A stretch of 64,000 nucleotides of DNA from Udeniomyces pyricola. Its lineage: Eukaryota > Basidiomycota > Tremellomycetes > Cystofilobasidiales > Mrakiaceae. The position numbers and the translations under genes are program-made. Positions 10,161-22,629 of the stretch are shown here, one piece after another; within the stretch, counting starts at the first letter, position 1, and each line of letters starts with the position of its first letter. The DNA lies in contig BCIK01000007.1 of assembly GCA_039545295.1 (NCBI GenBank), positions 1 to 64,000 on the forward strand, given 5' to 3'. The notes beneath the pieces are model-generated. The model did not search any database. It saw only the letters and a list, made by a program, of their open reading frames with translations, and was not told where the DNA came from.

Positions 10161-12767
10161 TCAGAACATGACTCGTCGACGCTGTCGGTCACGTCGCCTA
10201 TGAAGACGAGAATGAAGAGCCCGTTTGTTCGAACCAGAATTAGACGAGTACACTGTCAAGGTTGAGGCACCTGGGGCACGTCAAACGGAGAAGATGAGGC
10301 GATGGATATGTTCGAGACGTCAACTGTCGGTTTTACATTTTTGTAACAGAACAGCTAGGTTAGGCCACGTCACTCACCACCACAAATCTCCAGATCATTG
10401 CCAGTGCATCTGTTGCCACACACAGGTACGTTGAACGAAAATTCTCCATTAGCAGAACCAGCCATGAGCTCATCGCCGCAATAGCACTCGGACGACCATT
10501 CGACTCCAGCGAAAGAAAACCCCTTCTCGGCACAGATGTTGATACAAAAAGCGCCCGTCATGGCAGTCTGGTTCGATGTAGAGAAACCTTGAAGTGCTCT
10601 TGCTCCTTGACCTTCTGAGTAACATCCCACTGTTCAAATGAACCAAAGACGAGCCCCAGACGTATGGTGTCAGACAATTATCAGTTTATCGCGCCCCACG
10701 TCCGTGATGCCAGAAACCTTGAACCTTGGGACATACGGCTTGTCCAGCCATCGGGTAGCGATCGAGATACGCTGGTGAGGTTTGCCAATTCTACATAGGT
10801 ACTCTTCAGGGCTGATGATTGGGCAGTGGTGCGAGTGTCGTCGACCTGTAGTGACGAGATAGAGAACAAAGTGCCTGTAATTCAGTGGCAATATCTTGGG
10901 TATCGATCCATTACACCGAGCGTACTTACGGGGTTGAGACCGGGTAGGGCCTCAATCCAGCCAGATAGCCCAACATCCTCGTTCACGATGGCATTGACGG
11001 GCATACAGCTAGCCTGTTTGGCCGCATCCATCGAGGGCAAAAACACGGCACATCGGTCGATATTGCCAGCAGTATCCGAGGGACATGTGTCGATTGCCTG
11101 AATTACACATGTCAACAGTATCAAAGTCAAGCTTACGATGGAGTGGCCACAGACAAGGCGGTGTGTTGACTAACCTGTTGCAGCAATGAGTCTGGACCAG
11201 CCGCCCAGCCGTTGGTGAAGTCGCCGTGCATACTCAACCCGGTGAGGTCTCCGTTAGCAAAGACAAGACGACCAGCGTCGAGATCATATTTCTGGATCGA
11301 GTAGATGAACCTGAATGTTGTGGCGTTCAGTCAGCTCCGAAAAAGTGCAGCGAGCCCGGCGTGCATGATGACTGGCCATGGGACGAACTCATAGAACAAA
11401 GAGACTAGATGGATAGGATGGGACGCTGGACAGTCCCCAGAGTTGTAGTCTTGGATTGGATAGGCCATGTGAGACCGATGGTCGTCTGAATCAAGATTGA
11501 CTCCATCCCACTGGGTATTGCAAACAGATACAGTCGGATCGCACTCAGTCGCACGCGCATTGGAGTGTAAGACATGCCACACATAACTCGATGGATCGAG
11601 GTGGGACTCACGCAGGAGGGAAAGAAGATTTGCGCTCGCATACCGTCGGGGCAACTATGCCCAAAAAAACCTGGTCAAGATCGCGATCAGAAAGCCATAT
11701 TGTGGGGCAGAAGCGATGAATCCGGCCCGTAGCATGGTACACACTGGGTCTTTCCTCCCAGGCAGGGTCGCCTACATGAGGGGTGCCGAAGTCTAGGCAT
11801 ACGTATGAAACGGCTTTGTTGGTCATGTCGCTACTATTGTACGTTCTTCGGCTCGAATCCTAACAAGAAACAAGGGAGGGGGATGAGCTAGAGCGGGATC
11901 GTCATGCTGAAATGATGACCACGTAATCAATTAAAGAGGAACCTTACACCAGCTAGCATCTTCAGACCCGCTGGAAACGCCAAAATTTTCTCGTTCTTTG
12001 GGCCAGGCCGGGGCAAATAGTAGGTCTGCGTCAAGCGAAAGGAGAAGTCAGGGCGTAAACCTCAGGTCGGGGATCCATACAAATACTTGTCGGTCGTGAG
12101 ACCTGTGCACGCGCTCGGACCCACGTTCACATAGGCCGTCTCGACTGCAGTGAAGCTTCCATTGCCGGAGGATTGATAGTATAGCTGAGGGGTCCAGTAG
12201 CTGCTTTTGTCTTCCTGTACGGGTCTGCGCCATCAATCAGAAGCGAAAAGTCGAGGGGTTAATCGACCCGTGAAACGTAACCGGCATCATGCCATATGTG
12301 TTGTATCACAACACACCAATAACCAACGTACGCAGTGGTGCATGTAGCCTGGCGCTGCCGGTCGTAGTCATAAGTGATGTCGAATGAATCGGCTCCAACG
12401 ATCTGGACAACCACATCGAAACCGTCGGGATCAATAACGACTTGACAGGTACGAACCGGCGTTCGTTCAAGATTGTCCTGAGGGCGATAGACTTGATGGG
12501 TTGAACAACTTACGTTGTGGACATGCCCGGAAATCTTGCCTGAGCTGACGATGGGGTCAAGCCTGGTATGAAGGAGAGGGGAGTGTGCTACACGATTTGG
12601 TCGAGGATGGTATATAATGTCAGGGCACTATCAAGTGGCAGCGCACGAACAAAAAGGTGAAGCAAGTACCGCTCGCGATTAATATACTCACAAAATATCC
12701 AGTGGGCATCTACTACCAGAGCGAAAGCCATGAACGCCGGAAGGGCAGTACGCAGAAAAGTGGACAT
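10161..12767 (-). CDS. Secreted DUF1996 protein with C-terminal WSC domain
   Basis: The ATG at 12767 opens a hydrophobic signal peptide (MSTFLRTALPAFMAFALVVD). Several small exons then carry the DUF1996 hallmarks in order: LDPIVSSGKISGHVHN, SYWTPQLYYQSSGNGSF, YLPRPGPKNEKILAFPAGLK, MRAQIFFPSC followed by WDGVNLDSDDHRSHMAYP, and FANGDLTGLSMHGDF. After a linker comes one cysteine-rich WSC domain, starting GCYSEG, with CYCGDEL, CTGNDLEICGG and the last strand ASTLTVYSS across a final intron. WSC domains bind glucans or sense the wall; the role of DUF1996 is unknown. The tail after WSC is short and strongly basic (LHSRLHRRRDRQRRRVMF), with no transmembrane helix or GPI signal. Secretion to the cell wall or medium is therefore likely. 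Exon borders in the middle are approximate. Confidence 0.85.
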
Positions 12768-13170
12768 CGGCAAGATGGAAGGATACAGGAGAAAAAGAAC
12801 AGGGCATGTGCTGAAGGGTATTGGGAGATATAGAGGGGTTATATTTCGCCAGCGATAAGAATCGGAGCGGGCCGAACAGGGGGCACCTGTCGAGGAGGTA
12901 ACAGGGGTGTTGTTGTTGATGACCAAATGCAGGGGAACAGCTGACAATAGGACTGGGTCTTTCAGAACTGACTAACAATACTCGCACGAGGAGACATCAG
13001 GCAGGGACCGAGCTGGTCACCGGTCAATTGGTATCTCAACGCATTCACCGTCAGCATCGATCGTAACCCCTGTCAATTCCTTCTTGTTTATATCATCTGC
13101 CAAGCCAGTCGAGTCGACCTGTCTGCCATGTATGCGAAGGTTCTGCCTCAGTTGCTTGTGACGGACTACA
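12768..13170. promoter_or_regulatory. Upstream region of the DUF1996-WSC gene
   Basis: This 403-bp gap separates the DPH2 stop from the DUF1996-WSC start; both genes read leftward. The minus strand is pyrimidine-rich just before the ATG (about 12770-12860), like other leaders in this window. I see no open frame worth calling. Confidence 0.5.
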
Positions 13171-15757
13171 TCACATCTCTTCGCTCCCATCGTTGCCCGT
13201 TCCAGGCACGTTTCTTTGACCTTCCTCCCCATACGTCCACGCTCGGCCCCCTCGACCTTCCTCGAGCTTGCTCACGCCGTCGAGTCCGATTCGAGGGTCG
13301 AGACCAACCCAGCTCCTGGCCTTGAAAAGCTCCGATGGGTTCGTGAGGTGGGTATGAACGAGTTGTTGCTGGTCCGGGTCCGATCGAAGCGAAAGCGACT
13401 TAGTCGCATTGACGAGATCTAAACAAGGACGAAATTTCAAATCAGAGACCGTTGTCAGCAGATAAATTTCGGAAAGACCAGGATTTGAAACAAGATGAAA
13501 GATCAGAAAGGAGAGCCACAAAGGAAGCTCACCAGAGTTCGAGGCTCCAAACCGTTTCGGGTGCCTATAAGTGCCGGTAATGGTCGAAAAGACAGGCTGG
13601 TTGAGAGGGTCTTCGCGATCGAAATCGTCTGATTCGCTCCCTTCCTTGTCCAAAGCTTGCTCTACATCAGCAGGTTCGTGACTGTCGCCTTGTTCCTCAT
13701 CAACCGGATCTGTGTGCACCAAGATGACGCGAGTCAGTATCGCAATGGCATACAAGTATCGTCTAGTTCAACTCCGTATCAATCTGCTCACCTGATTCCT
13801 CCGCTGCACGCAGTAATCGGGTAAAATCGAGAACATAGTCTCCCGTCCATTCCGGGGCGTCTTGGAGTGCAAGCTCGAGCTCAAAAGGGGTGATGATGGG
13901 TCGCAGGAATTCCTACAAACGTGAAAAACAACGAATGATTTTGAAAGACCTTGATCAGCAATGGGCAAGCCCGCACCAAACATGACTGAAGGCCAAGACC
14001 TCGCCAACGTACTTTAGAATCGACCAGACTGTTTTCTCCACACGCGACAAGCACGAAGCACTCAATCTCGGCAAAGTTGGCGAGTTTGGCAGGATTGAGC
14101 TTGCCAACCGAGATCGTGTATGTCTTCTTGTGAGCCTTGCGAAGCAGCTCTCGAAGTCGGACTAGGAGTGGAAGCGAATTGGCTGTCGAGGACAAAGAAA
14201 GCACAGCGGTCAGCAGGGCATAGCAATTCACAGGCCGGCTCAATCCAGCCAAGATAAGGGAAGTAAGGATGCCAAGATAGGATTGGAAAATCAGAGAACA
14301 CTAAACTGACCCAGATTGACGTTGCCGACAAGCAAACCAAACACGTCTGCATCCCGTGCCTTTTGCATGATGGCATACCGACGCATGAGCAAGCGATTTG
14401 TGCGGATAGACTGAAGAACGGGAGTCGGCAGATCATCGGCGGGCGCAGTGATAGTGTCGGGTTGAGCTCCAGGGATACTGAGCGAAGGTGAGTATGTGAA
14501 AATCTGAAATGAGGGGGTCGATCAATGTTGCGTGAGATGAGCTCTTACTACTAGCTGGTACAAAATTAATGACGACCACGACGCTCTCGACAAAAGAACG
14601 AACCTGGTTGCGAGAATGGGTGACGAGGAGGTTTCTGATCTGCAGGGAGTCGTCTTCGCCGATATAGAAGATGACAAAGTCCTCAATGGACCGGCCAGGC
14701 GGCAATGCATAGGAGCGTAGGGAGGCCGTCTTCGGAGGTTCCCCGTCGTTACGCATGGATTCGCCGCACGCAGTCATAGTCGAAGCCGACATTGGGCTGG
14801 ATCTGCAACACGCCGAGGGTGGAGAAGACTCTTGAGGTGTTTGGGACGCGCAGCAAGAGCTGGACGCCGGCTGAAGATTGGATGTATCCTCCTGACGGGA
14901 GCAGGAGCTTTGTGAAGCTTGCTCGGGAACTGCAGAGGCAGAGCTCGTGGTGCAAAAGGATGAGACCGAGTTCGACGTCTGCTGCTGATCGACCAGAGAA
15001 GGGTTGGAACGACCTTCCTGTTCATCAAGTTCGATTGTAGAAAAGATGACCTCGCGAGCCTTGCCCTTGGCGTCACGTCGCCTGGCAGCGACGTCGTCTT
15101 TGAGGTCCTGAAGCGCCCAGTAGTAGCCGACGTCGTACATAACCAGAACCGGTTGATCTACCGAAGTGGTTTCACCAGACTGGAGAGAGAGGATAGCATC
15201 GACACAGTTGGTAATGGACAGGGGAAGCTGGGGGAAAACGTAGCGGAGGCGGAGGGATGGATCGGAGGAACGCGTGAGGCAAGCGTGGCCGTAGTGAACG
15301 AGAAAGTCGGACGCAACGTGCAGGGCGGAGAGGGAGTCGATGCAACAACTATAGGAAGCATAAAAACCAAAAGTGTGTCAACATTTATCTTTGTAGCAGG
15401 CTAACATCAACGCTGATAAAGAGGTCTGGACACCAAAGCAAGAAGAGGGTCGAACCTGCCGTAAGTGGTATCGGCAAGCACAAAAGCCTTGGCGCCGTGT
15501 CCTAGAGCGTCAAGGGCAGTTTGGATTCTACGGAAGACCTCGACGGAATCGGGAAGCAGGTGATCCGGGAACTGAAGACTGACGGCCTTGGCTGGTGGGT
15601 CGAGACGGGCGAGGTGAGCGAGTGTAGCGGGAATGTCGTAGACTTGGTCAATCTTGTCGCTGGGTGTCTGGTGTCTCGGAGTGGTAGGTACGGGGGCGAG
15701 GATGGCGTTAGAATCTGGGGTGGATAAGGATGAGGCGGAGAGTGTTGGAAGTGACAT
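13171..15757 (-). CDS. DPH2: Diphthamide biosynthesis protein 2
   Basis: Dph2 pairs with Dph1 in the first step of diphthamide formation on elongation factor 2, in the cytosol. The start MSLPTLSASSLSTPDSN is followed by the family opening: VYDIPATLAHLARLDP, then VSLQFPDHLLPDSVEVFRRI and FVLADTTYGSCCIDSLSALH (spliced across an intron), then LVHYGHACL. Later exons give DFVIFYIGEDDSLQIRNLLV, FGLLVGNVNL, YTISVGKLNPAKLANF and ECFVLVACGENSLVDSKEFL, then FELELALQDAPEWTGDYVLD. The protein ends in an acidic linker and SWVGLDPRIGLDG. A Ser/Cys-rich insertion after residue 150 is long and looks disordered. The gene is divergent from ADE6, whose start lies 394 bp away. Exon borders are approximate. Confidence 0.93.
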
Positions 15758-16151
15758 CTGGACGGATGGGGAGGTGGATGTGGATATGTCGACGAAGAGG
15801 ATGGATATATGATGATATGTGTGGACCAGGCAGAGGCGGCTTCTAGCTTCTAGTACAGTTGGTTTAATACTGCAGAGCACTACTAATATCGAGATATTTC
15901 GTTGCGTCGTCGATCGCTTTGGCGGTTGGATATTTGGATAAGTTGTATCGGCGTTCGGCCTCGACGGAGAACCCACTCGCAATTTCGGCAGGCGACAGAA
16001 ACCTAACACACCCCACACACAGCACACACTCTCTGACTCACAGAGCCGCCACTGACTTGCACTCAAACCCTGCCCCTTCCTCTTCCCTCCCCCCAACTCA
16101 ACCTCGTCGCCTCATCGACCCTCTGGGAACAGTGTAGACATCCCCGTCATC
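15758..16151. promoter_or_regulatory. Bidirectional DPH2/ADE6 promoter
   Basis: 394 bp separate the divergent DPH2 and ADE6 start codons, so both promoters must share it. The ADE6 side (about 16000-16140) is CT/CA-rich. No ATG occurs between about 15830 and 16152 on the plus strand, which supports 16152 as the ADE6 start. Confidence 0.6.
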
Positions 16152-19100
16152 ATGTCAGTATCGTTTCTCATCATCCCAACACCATCTCATTCATGTCGTA
16201 TCTCAACCTTCTCGCCCCCACACTTCTTCCCTTTCTGCCTCCTTCTTTCTGCCTGCTACGGGCTCACCTCCGATACATCTTTTTTTGTTTCTTTCCCTAT
16301 CCCCCCCCCCCTCTCTCATTCTCTCCGTCCCTCTCTTCACCAGGCTTACCCTCCCAGGCACCCCCGCTCTCTCCACCACCAAGCTCACCGCCCTCCTCCA
16401 GAGCATCCAGGCGTTCGCTCCCACCGTTGCCTCGGTCGAGGCTTCCTACATCCACCTCATCGACACCACTAACCCCGACGCCGACGCCCTCCTCTCCCAG
16501 ACCGACTCTAAACCCCGGTCTATCCTCGACGCCCTCCTCACTTACGGCGATGACCAGGCCCCTGCCTCGGTTGGCGACCAAGTTGACATTAAGACTACGC
16601 TCTGGGTTGTCCCCCGACTCGGTACGCTCAGCCCGTGGAGCTCAAAGGCGACTGACATTGCTCGCATGTGCAACCTCGCCGAACACGTCGCCCGTGTTGA
16701 GCGAGGAATCGTCTTCACCCTCACCTCCTCAAGCCCGCTTGACCTAACTCTCGACTTCATTCCCAAGGCGTCCGAGCTTCTGCACGACCGTATGACCCAG
16801 ACCCTGCTGTCGAGCCCCCCGACCGCCGCTGCCATCTTCTCCCGGTCCGCTCCCGGTCCGCTGAAATACGTCCCAATCCTCTCGACCGAGTCTTCCCTAC
16901 CCCACCCACACCCCGAGAACGAGTCCAAGCACGACCCCTCGCCGATGGATCTCCTCGTTCAGGCCAACATTGCCCTCGGTCTTGCTCTCTCGCCCTCGGA
17001 GCTCAACTACCTCCTCCAGGGCTACCTCGCCCTCGACCCTCCGCGAAACCCTACCGACGTCGAGCTCTTCATGTTTGCCCAAGTCAACTCGGAGCACTGT
17101 CGTCACAAGATCTTCAACGCCGCGTGGACGATCGATGGCGTCGAGCAGGACAAGTCCCTTTTCCAGATGATCCGAAACACCGAGAAGGTCATTGACAGTG
17201 CCGGTACCATTTCCGCCTACTCCGATAACGCCGCCGTCCTCGAATCAGCCTCGGGTCAGATTCGCCTCTTCACCCCTACCCCTGCCGATGGCAAGAGTCT
17301 TTCAACTTCCTACGCCCTTCAAGCACCTGCTCCGTCACCCATCCTCATCAAGGTCGAAACTCACAACCACCCCACGGCTGTCTCGCCCTTCTCCGGTGCT
17401 TCGACCGGCTCAGGAGGCGAGATTCGAGACGAGGGAGCTGTCGGTCGAGGATCAAAGCCCAAGATGGGTCTCTCAGGTTTCATGACCTCTGACCTCAACA
17501 TGGACGACTTCAGGCAGCCCTGGGAGGAGACCCTCGAGGAGAGCCAGAACATCGACAAGCGCGTCGGAAAGCCCGCCCATGTCAGCTCGGCCAAGGATAT
17601 CATGACTGCTGGTCCTCTTGGCAGCAGTGCCTTCAACAACGAGTTCGGACGACCGGGCCTTACTGGGTAGGTCAATCAATTCTGGGCTATCGCTGTCCAA
17701 GTTGCTGAGTGTTTATGATAGTTCAATGGGAAGGGGATGTGGGGCAGAGTGGGAGGAACCAAAGACACTTGATGTACAGGAGGGCAGTCCAGGGAGTGGT
17801 GCTAGCTGCTTATTCGCTAGCCGATCAATCAGGCGGCATGTTCCAAGAATGCATAGACACCGTAAAGAAATCAGAACATTGACTGGCTTTGTGTTGCTTT
17901 TTGATCATCACACATCGGATCCAATTTCCCATCAAGTTTCTGGCGTACATTCTCTCTCGCTGTTCCTTCCCAATCGTCTCTTGATCCTTCCGCCCCGCTC
18001 GAGGTCCGAGGTTACCACAAGCCTATCATGCTTGCCGGAGGTCTCGGTAACGTCCGACCGGCGTACGCTCTCAAGACGCCTGTTCCTGCCAACTCTCACA
18101 TCATCGTGCTCGGAGGACCCGGAATGCTTATCGGTCTCGGTGGTGGAGCCGCCTCGTCCATGACCTCGGGAGCCTCGACGGCCGAGCTCGACTTTGCCAG
18201 TGTCCAGCGAGAGAACCCTGAGATGCAACGACGATGCCAAATGGTCATTGACGCCTGCACCAGCTACGGCAACGGCAAGAAGAACCCTATCGCCATGATC
18301 CACGACGTCGGTGCCGGAGGTCTTTCCAACGCGTTGCCGGAACTTGTTCACGACTCGGGTCACGGTGGTCGCTTTGAGATCCGGAAGGTCCTCGTCGACG
18401 ATCCTGGAATGAGCCCTATGGAGATCTGGTGCAACGAAAGGTGAGTTTTTCGCTTTTTCCTTTGCTTGCTCATTTCCTGCCCGTCTTGCTTCTGTCGCCC
18501 CCTTTATGTTTTCAGTCAGAGGCACACGTCAATATCTGATTATCTGCACCGACCGTTACTTACTAATTCGCTCCTTGACCTTGTCCACCTACAGTCAAGA
18601 ACGATACGTCCTTGCCGTTGCCCCGACTGGAGACGACCTCGATATTTTCAAGGCCATCTGCGAGCGAGAGCGATGCCCCTTCTCGGTCGTCGGTGTCGCC
18701 ACGGAGGAGCAGAAGCTCATTGTCACCGACTCGCTCCTCGGCTCGGAGCCCATCAACCTCGAGATGTCCACGCTTTTCGGCAAGCCTCCCAAGCTTACCC
18801 TCGAGGGCATCACGGTTCACCCTCGTCGGGTCGAGCTCGACGAGTCCCTCAAGTCCTATCTGCCTAAGGACCTTCCCGAACTCGGCAAGGACGGTATTCT
18901 CGGCGAGGCCATTGATCGAGTTCTTCACCTCCCCGCCGTCGGCTCCAAATCGTACCTCATCACCATTGGAGATCGATCTATCACCGGTCTCGTCTGCCGA
19001 GACCAGATGGTCGGTCCCTGGCAGGTGCCTGTCGCAGATGTGGCTGTCACCCGCGCTTCGTACGGTTTCGACGATGTTGTCGAGGGCGAGGCCATGGCTT

Positions 19101-21413
19101 GCGGTGAGCGAACCCCGCTTGCCCTGCTCAGCCCAGCCGCTTCCGCTCGAATGGCCGTTGCCGAGTCCCTCACCAACCTCGCTGCCGCCTCTATCGAATC
19201 GATCGAAAAGGTCAAGCTCTCGGCCAACTGGATGTCGCCCGCCTCGCATCCGGGAGAAGGCGCTGGGCTCTATGCCGCTGTCCAGGCAATTGGTATGGAG
19301 CTCTGCCCGGCCCTCGGTGTCGGAATCCCCGTCGGAAAGGACTCAATGTCCATGAAGATGAAGTGGAAGAACGAGCACGGTGACCCCCGTGAGGTGACCT
19401 CGCCCATGTCCGTCATCATCACTGCCTTCGCCCCTGTCCGAGACGTCTCTCTCACCTGGACTCCTCAGCTTCGAACCGACGCCGGACCGACTGTGCTCGT
19501 CCTTCTTGATCTCGCCGGCGGTAAGCAGCGACTCGGTGGCTCGGCTCTCGCGCAAGTGTTTAAGCACCTCGGCTCTACCCCGCCCGACGTCGAGGACCCC
19601 AAGGCCATCCGATCCTTCTTCGCCGCTTGCCAGACCCTCAAAGCCGACCACCCGGACACTGTCCTCGCCTACCACGATCGATCGGATGGAGGATTGCTCG
19701 CTACCGTTGCCGAGATGTGCTTCGCCGGCCGAGTGGGAGCCGAAATTGACCTTGACGAGCTCGTTCAGGGCGAGGGAGCGACGCCGATCCCTGCGCTCTT
19801 CAACGAGGAGCTTGGCGCTGTCTTCCAGGTCTCCAAGGACAAGTTCTTCGAGTTTACCGACGTCCTCGACGCTGCCGGCTTCCCCCGTCGAGACATCCAC
19901 GTCATCGCTAAGGTCAATGAGGACCGAACCGACCAGTCCATCCGAATTCTTCACCACGGTAACGAAGTTTACGCCTCGACCCGAAGTGCTCTCCAACAGG
20001 CGTGGGCCGAGACTTCGTACAGGATGCAGGCTCAGCGAGACGACCCGGCTGGGGCCAAGGAGGAATTTGACGCGATCCTGGAGGGTCCCGAAGCCACCGG
20101 TATGTTTCTGATCTGGCATTAAATGGTCGATGGGGTTACGACTATCTTCAATCTTCGACCATCTCGCTCAACGATCTGTCTCTTCTCTTGTCTTTGCATC
20201 GTCTTTCTGCCCTGCTTTCTCGCTGTCAGGTCTCAAGTACAATGTCACTGGCTCGTTCCTTCCCCTTATCGACACCCCATCGTGCCCGTCTCCCAATTCG
20301 TCGTCGCCCAAGCCCAAGGTCGCCATCCTCCGAGAGCAAGGTGTCAACGGTCACGTCGAGATGGCCTGGGCGTTTGCCGCCGCCGGCTTCGAGGCCGTCG
20401 ACGTTCACATGTCTGATATCATCTCGGGTGCCGTCTCCCTTTCTCCTTTCCGAGGTATCGCTGCTTGCGGTGGTTTCTCCTACGGAGACGTTCTCGGTGC
20501 CGGTAACGGTTGGGCTAAGTCGATCCTCCTTCACCACCGGGCTCGTGACGAGTTCGAGACCTTCTTCAAGCGCAGCGACACGTTCGCCCTCGGTGTTTGC
20601 AACGGATGCCAATTCTTCTCCCAGCTCAAGTCCATCATTCCCGGCGCCGAGAACTGGCCCGCTTTCAAGACTAACCGATCCGAGCGCTTCGAGGCGCGAG
20701 TCTCGACCATCAAGATTGCGGCATCTAAGGAGTCGATCTTCTTCAAGGGCATGGACGGCTCGATTCTTCCCGTTGCTGTCGCTCACGGTGAGGGCCGAGC
20801 GACCTTCGCTCCTGGTCAGAGCCCTGACAGCGCCTTCGCTCCGGTCCGATACGTCGATGGAGAAGGAGCCCCGACGGTGAGGTACCCGCTCAACCCCAAC
20901 GGATCGCCCGAAGGTATCGCCGCCGTTGAGACTCCGAACGGCCGAGTGGTCGCCATCATGCCTCATCCAGGTCAGCACTTTTTTTCGTTTCTCCTGTTTA
21001 CCAGATCGACTGGCCCGTGCTGATGCAACGATGTGTCTGTTCCTCTTTTTTTCTTCTTCTTTTTTTTTCTCGACTGACCGTCCTGTAAACTCCCAACAGA
21101 ACGAGGTTAGTCGACTGCTCAGCCTACATCTAACGTTTTTAGTTTCTGCAGATACTGATGCTCGATGCGCCTTGTCCGTTCGATTTTGCTCCCCATCCTA
21201 CAGTCGTCGCCCTCGACGCCAACTCGTGGGTTGATCCCGAGCTCAAGGGATCCAACGGAGGAATGGGACCGTGGTTCCGGATGTTCCAGAACTTGCGAGG
21301 TTGGTGATGTTCTACCTCTTCTCCTATCAATCATGCGCATGATCTTGTTTCGTTGCTTCAGCTCGCTAATCGGTCTTATTTCCTTGTTTACTTTGATAGA
21401 TTGGTGCTCGTAG
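16152..21413 (+). CDS. ADE6: Phosphoribosylformylglycinamidine synthase
   Basis: This large enzyme carries out step four of purine synthesis, converting FGAR and glutamine to FGAM with ATP, in the cytosol. My exons are 16152-16153, 16344-17666, 17937-18440, 18595-20099, 20230-20970, 21100-21105, 21204-21299 and 21400-21413, which total 4191 nt and 1396 residues. The start codon is split: AT, then an intron, then G, giving [14 protein letters not shown]. Landmarks are [78 protein letters not shown] and [17 protein letters not shown]. The C-terminal glutamine amidotransferase domain starts [20 protein letters not shown], has its nucleophile in LGVCNGCQ, and ends MPHPERVV and [15 protein letters not shown]. 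The ER of MPHPER comes from a 6-nt exon. Length is slightly above the usual ~1340 residues. Confidence 0.95.
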
Positions 21414-21784
21414 ATCTGTTGTCAGGCGGAATGGCTTGGAAGCTGACAAGGGCCAAGACCGGGGCGGAATTCATCATTTTTCTTTTCTTTCATCTTTTGT
21501 TATCATCATGTTTTGTGGAACGCATATCGTAAAGAACGGTCAGATGAACACACCTCTGACAGTCATCGCCTTGTATGCCGAGCTTGATTTGCACGATGAG
21601 AACGCGGCGAGATCTAGCCGAGCTGTCTCATACGCTCATGTGCGTTGAGTATTGCCAGCCTGAAATCGGTAGTTTCAGCCGATCATTCCCATCCGATCTT
21701 CAGAACGAATGACGATGCGTGATTCGATTGGCACGGCGGACTACACTAAGCACCTAGCTGCTGTATATAATATGATACATATAC

Positions 21785-21800
21785 ATATATATATATATAT
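21785..21800. repeat. (AT)8 microsatellite
   Basis: Eight AT units follow a TA-rich stretch, about 370 bp after the ADE6 stop. The composition would suit an AT-rich 3' processing or terminator region, but that is inference. Confidence 0.85.
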
Positions 21801-22099
21801 GATATGCGTTTAATTCATGAGAAATTGGACGTCTTTGCAGTGACGAGTCGGAAAGCTGATCGGCTCTGATTCGGCGTGGTTTCCAGCTGGATGAGACTCG
21901 AGCTCACGTTTCGACGTGAAATGAGGAATCTCGACTGTTGATGGTCTATCTGGCTCGAATGTGTGACGGCTGAAGATGGTCGTCAGACAACGCTCAGACA
22001 ACGAGCTGCCTTCTCTTCGGGATGACGGACCAGCGACCAGGGCGGACCACTGTGTGAAGCAGGTGAAGACCATGGATGCATGGATGCGGGGAGTTTTGA

Positions 22100-22117
22100 C
22101 GTCGGAATATTCCGACG
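22100..22117. promoter_or_regulatory. Perfect 18-bp palindrome with TCGG-N6-CCGA
   Basis: The sequence cgtcggaatattccgacg reads the same on both strands. Its core, TCGG-AATATT-CCGA, matches the inverted CGG half-sites six bases apart that are bound by some fungal Zn2Cys6 regulators; UaY and Ppr1 have this spacing. It is 512 bp upstream of the single-pass membrane-protein gene and about 690 bp downstream of ADE6. Binding is inferred from pattern only. Confidence 0.45.
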
Positions 22118-22629
22118 GGAGGCGGGTAACCCCGGTGGATGACGTCCGTGTGCCTCCTTCGGCAGATCAATGGATGCGTACCATAGGCAGTAGACGACCA
22201 CTCGCTTACTGATCAACACGTTTGCCAAGAGATTGCCATGTGATGGGTCGAGTACGATATATGCGACGAGAAGGGAAAGAAGGGAAGTGGGCAATGACAA
22301 AGCGTGATGAGCGGAGCGACAAGTTGTAGCTTGCATTGATTGGTCAATCGACAAATTGGCCGGGCAAATTCCAGAGCTTGTGATTGTGATTGAGTCGGGC
22401 GCAGGCGCAAGGCAGACCCATTACGAAGACAAGGGAAGACAAGACGGTTGCAGTTCGGTCCCTCCCGTCGATTTAACTTCAACTTCCCTTCAACCTTTCC
22501 CCCTTTGATGTACCAAATACCTCGTCGCTCAACAAACCATCATCACCTATAACCGACCCTCACGCTCAACTCGACTCACTACGCATCACTCACACTCACT
22601 GAAGTCCAATCAGCCCACCCTTTGCTACC

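Larger units (their letters stand above)
21414..22629. other. Intergenic region between ADE6 and the membrane-protein gene
   Basis: This 1.2-kb stretch has no convincing gene. It holds the ADE6 3' region, an (AT)8 run at 21785-21800, an 18-bp palindrome at 22100-22117 (listed separately), and a CA/CT-rich leader (about 22500-22629) before the next ATG. Short frames here lack codon bias and known motifs. Confidence 0.55.

Noticed and set aside
16285..16344. ADE6 N-terminus read from within the first intron
   Set aside because: The frame there opens with TTG and a Ser/Pro/Leu string from CT-rich DNA ending at a good acceptor (caccag).
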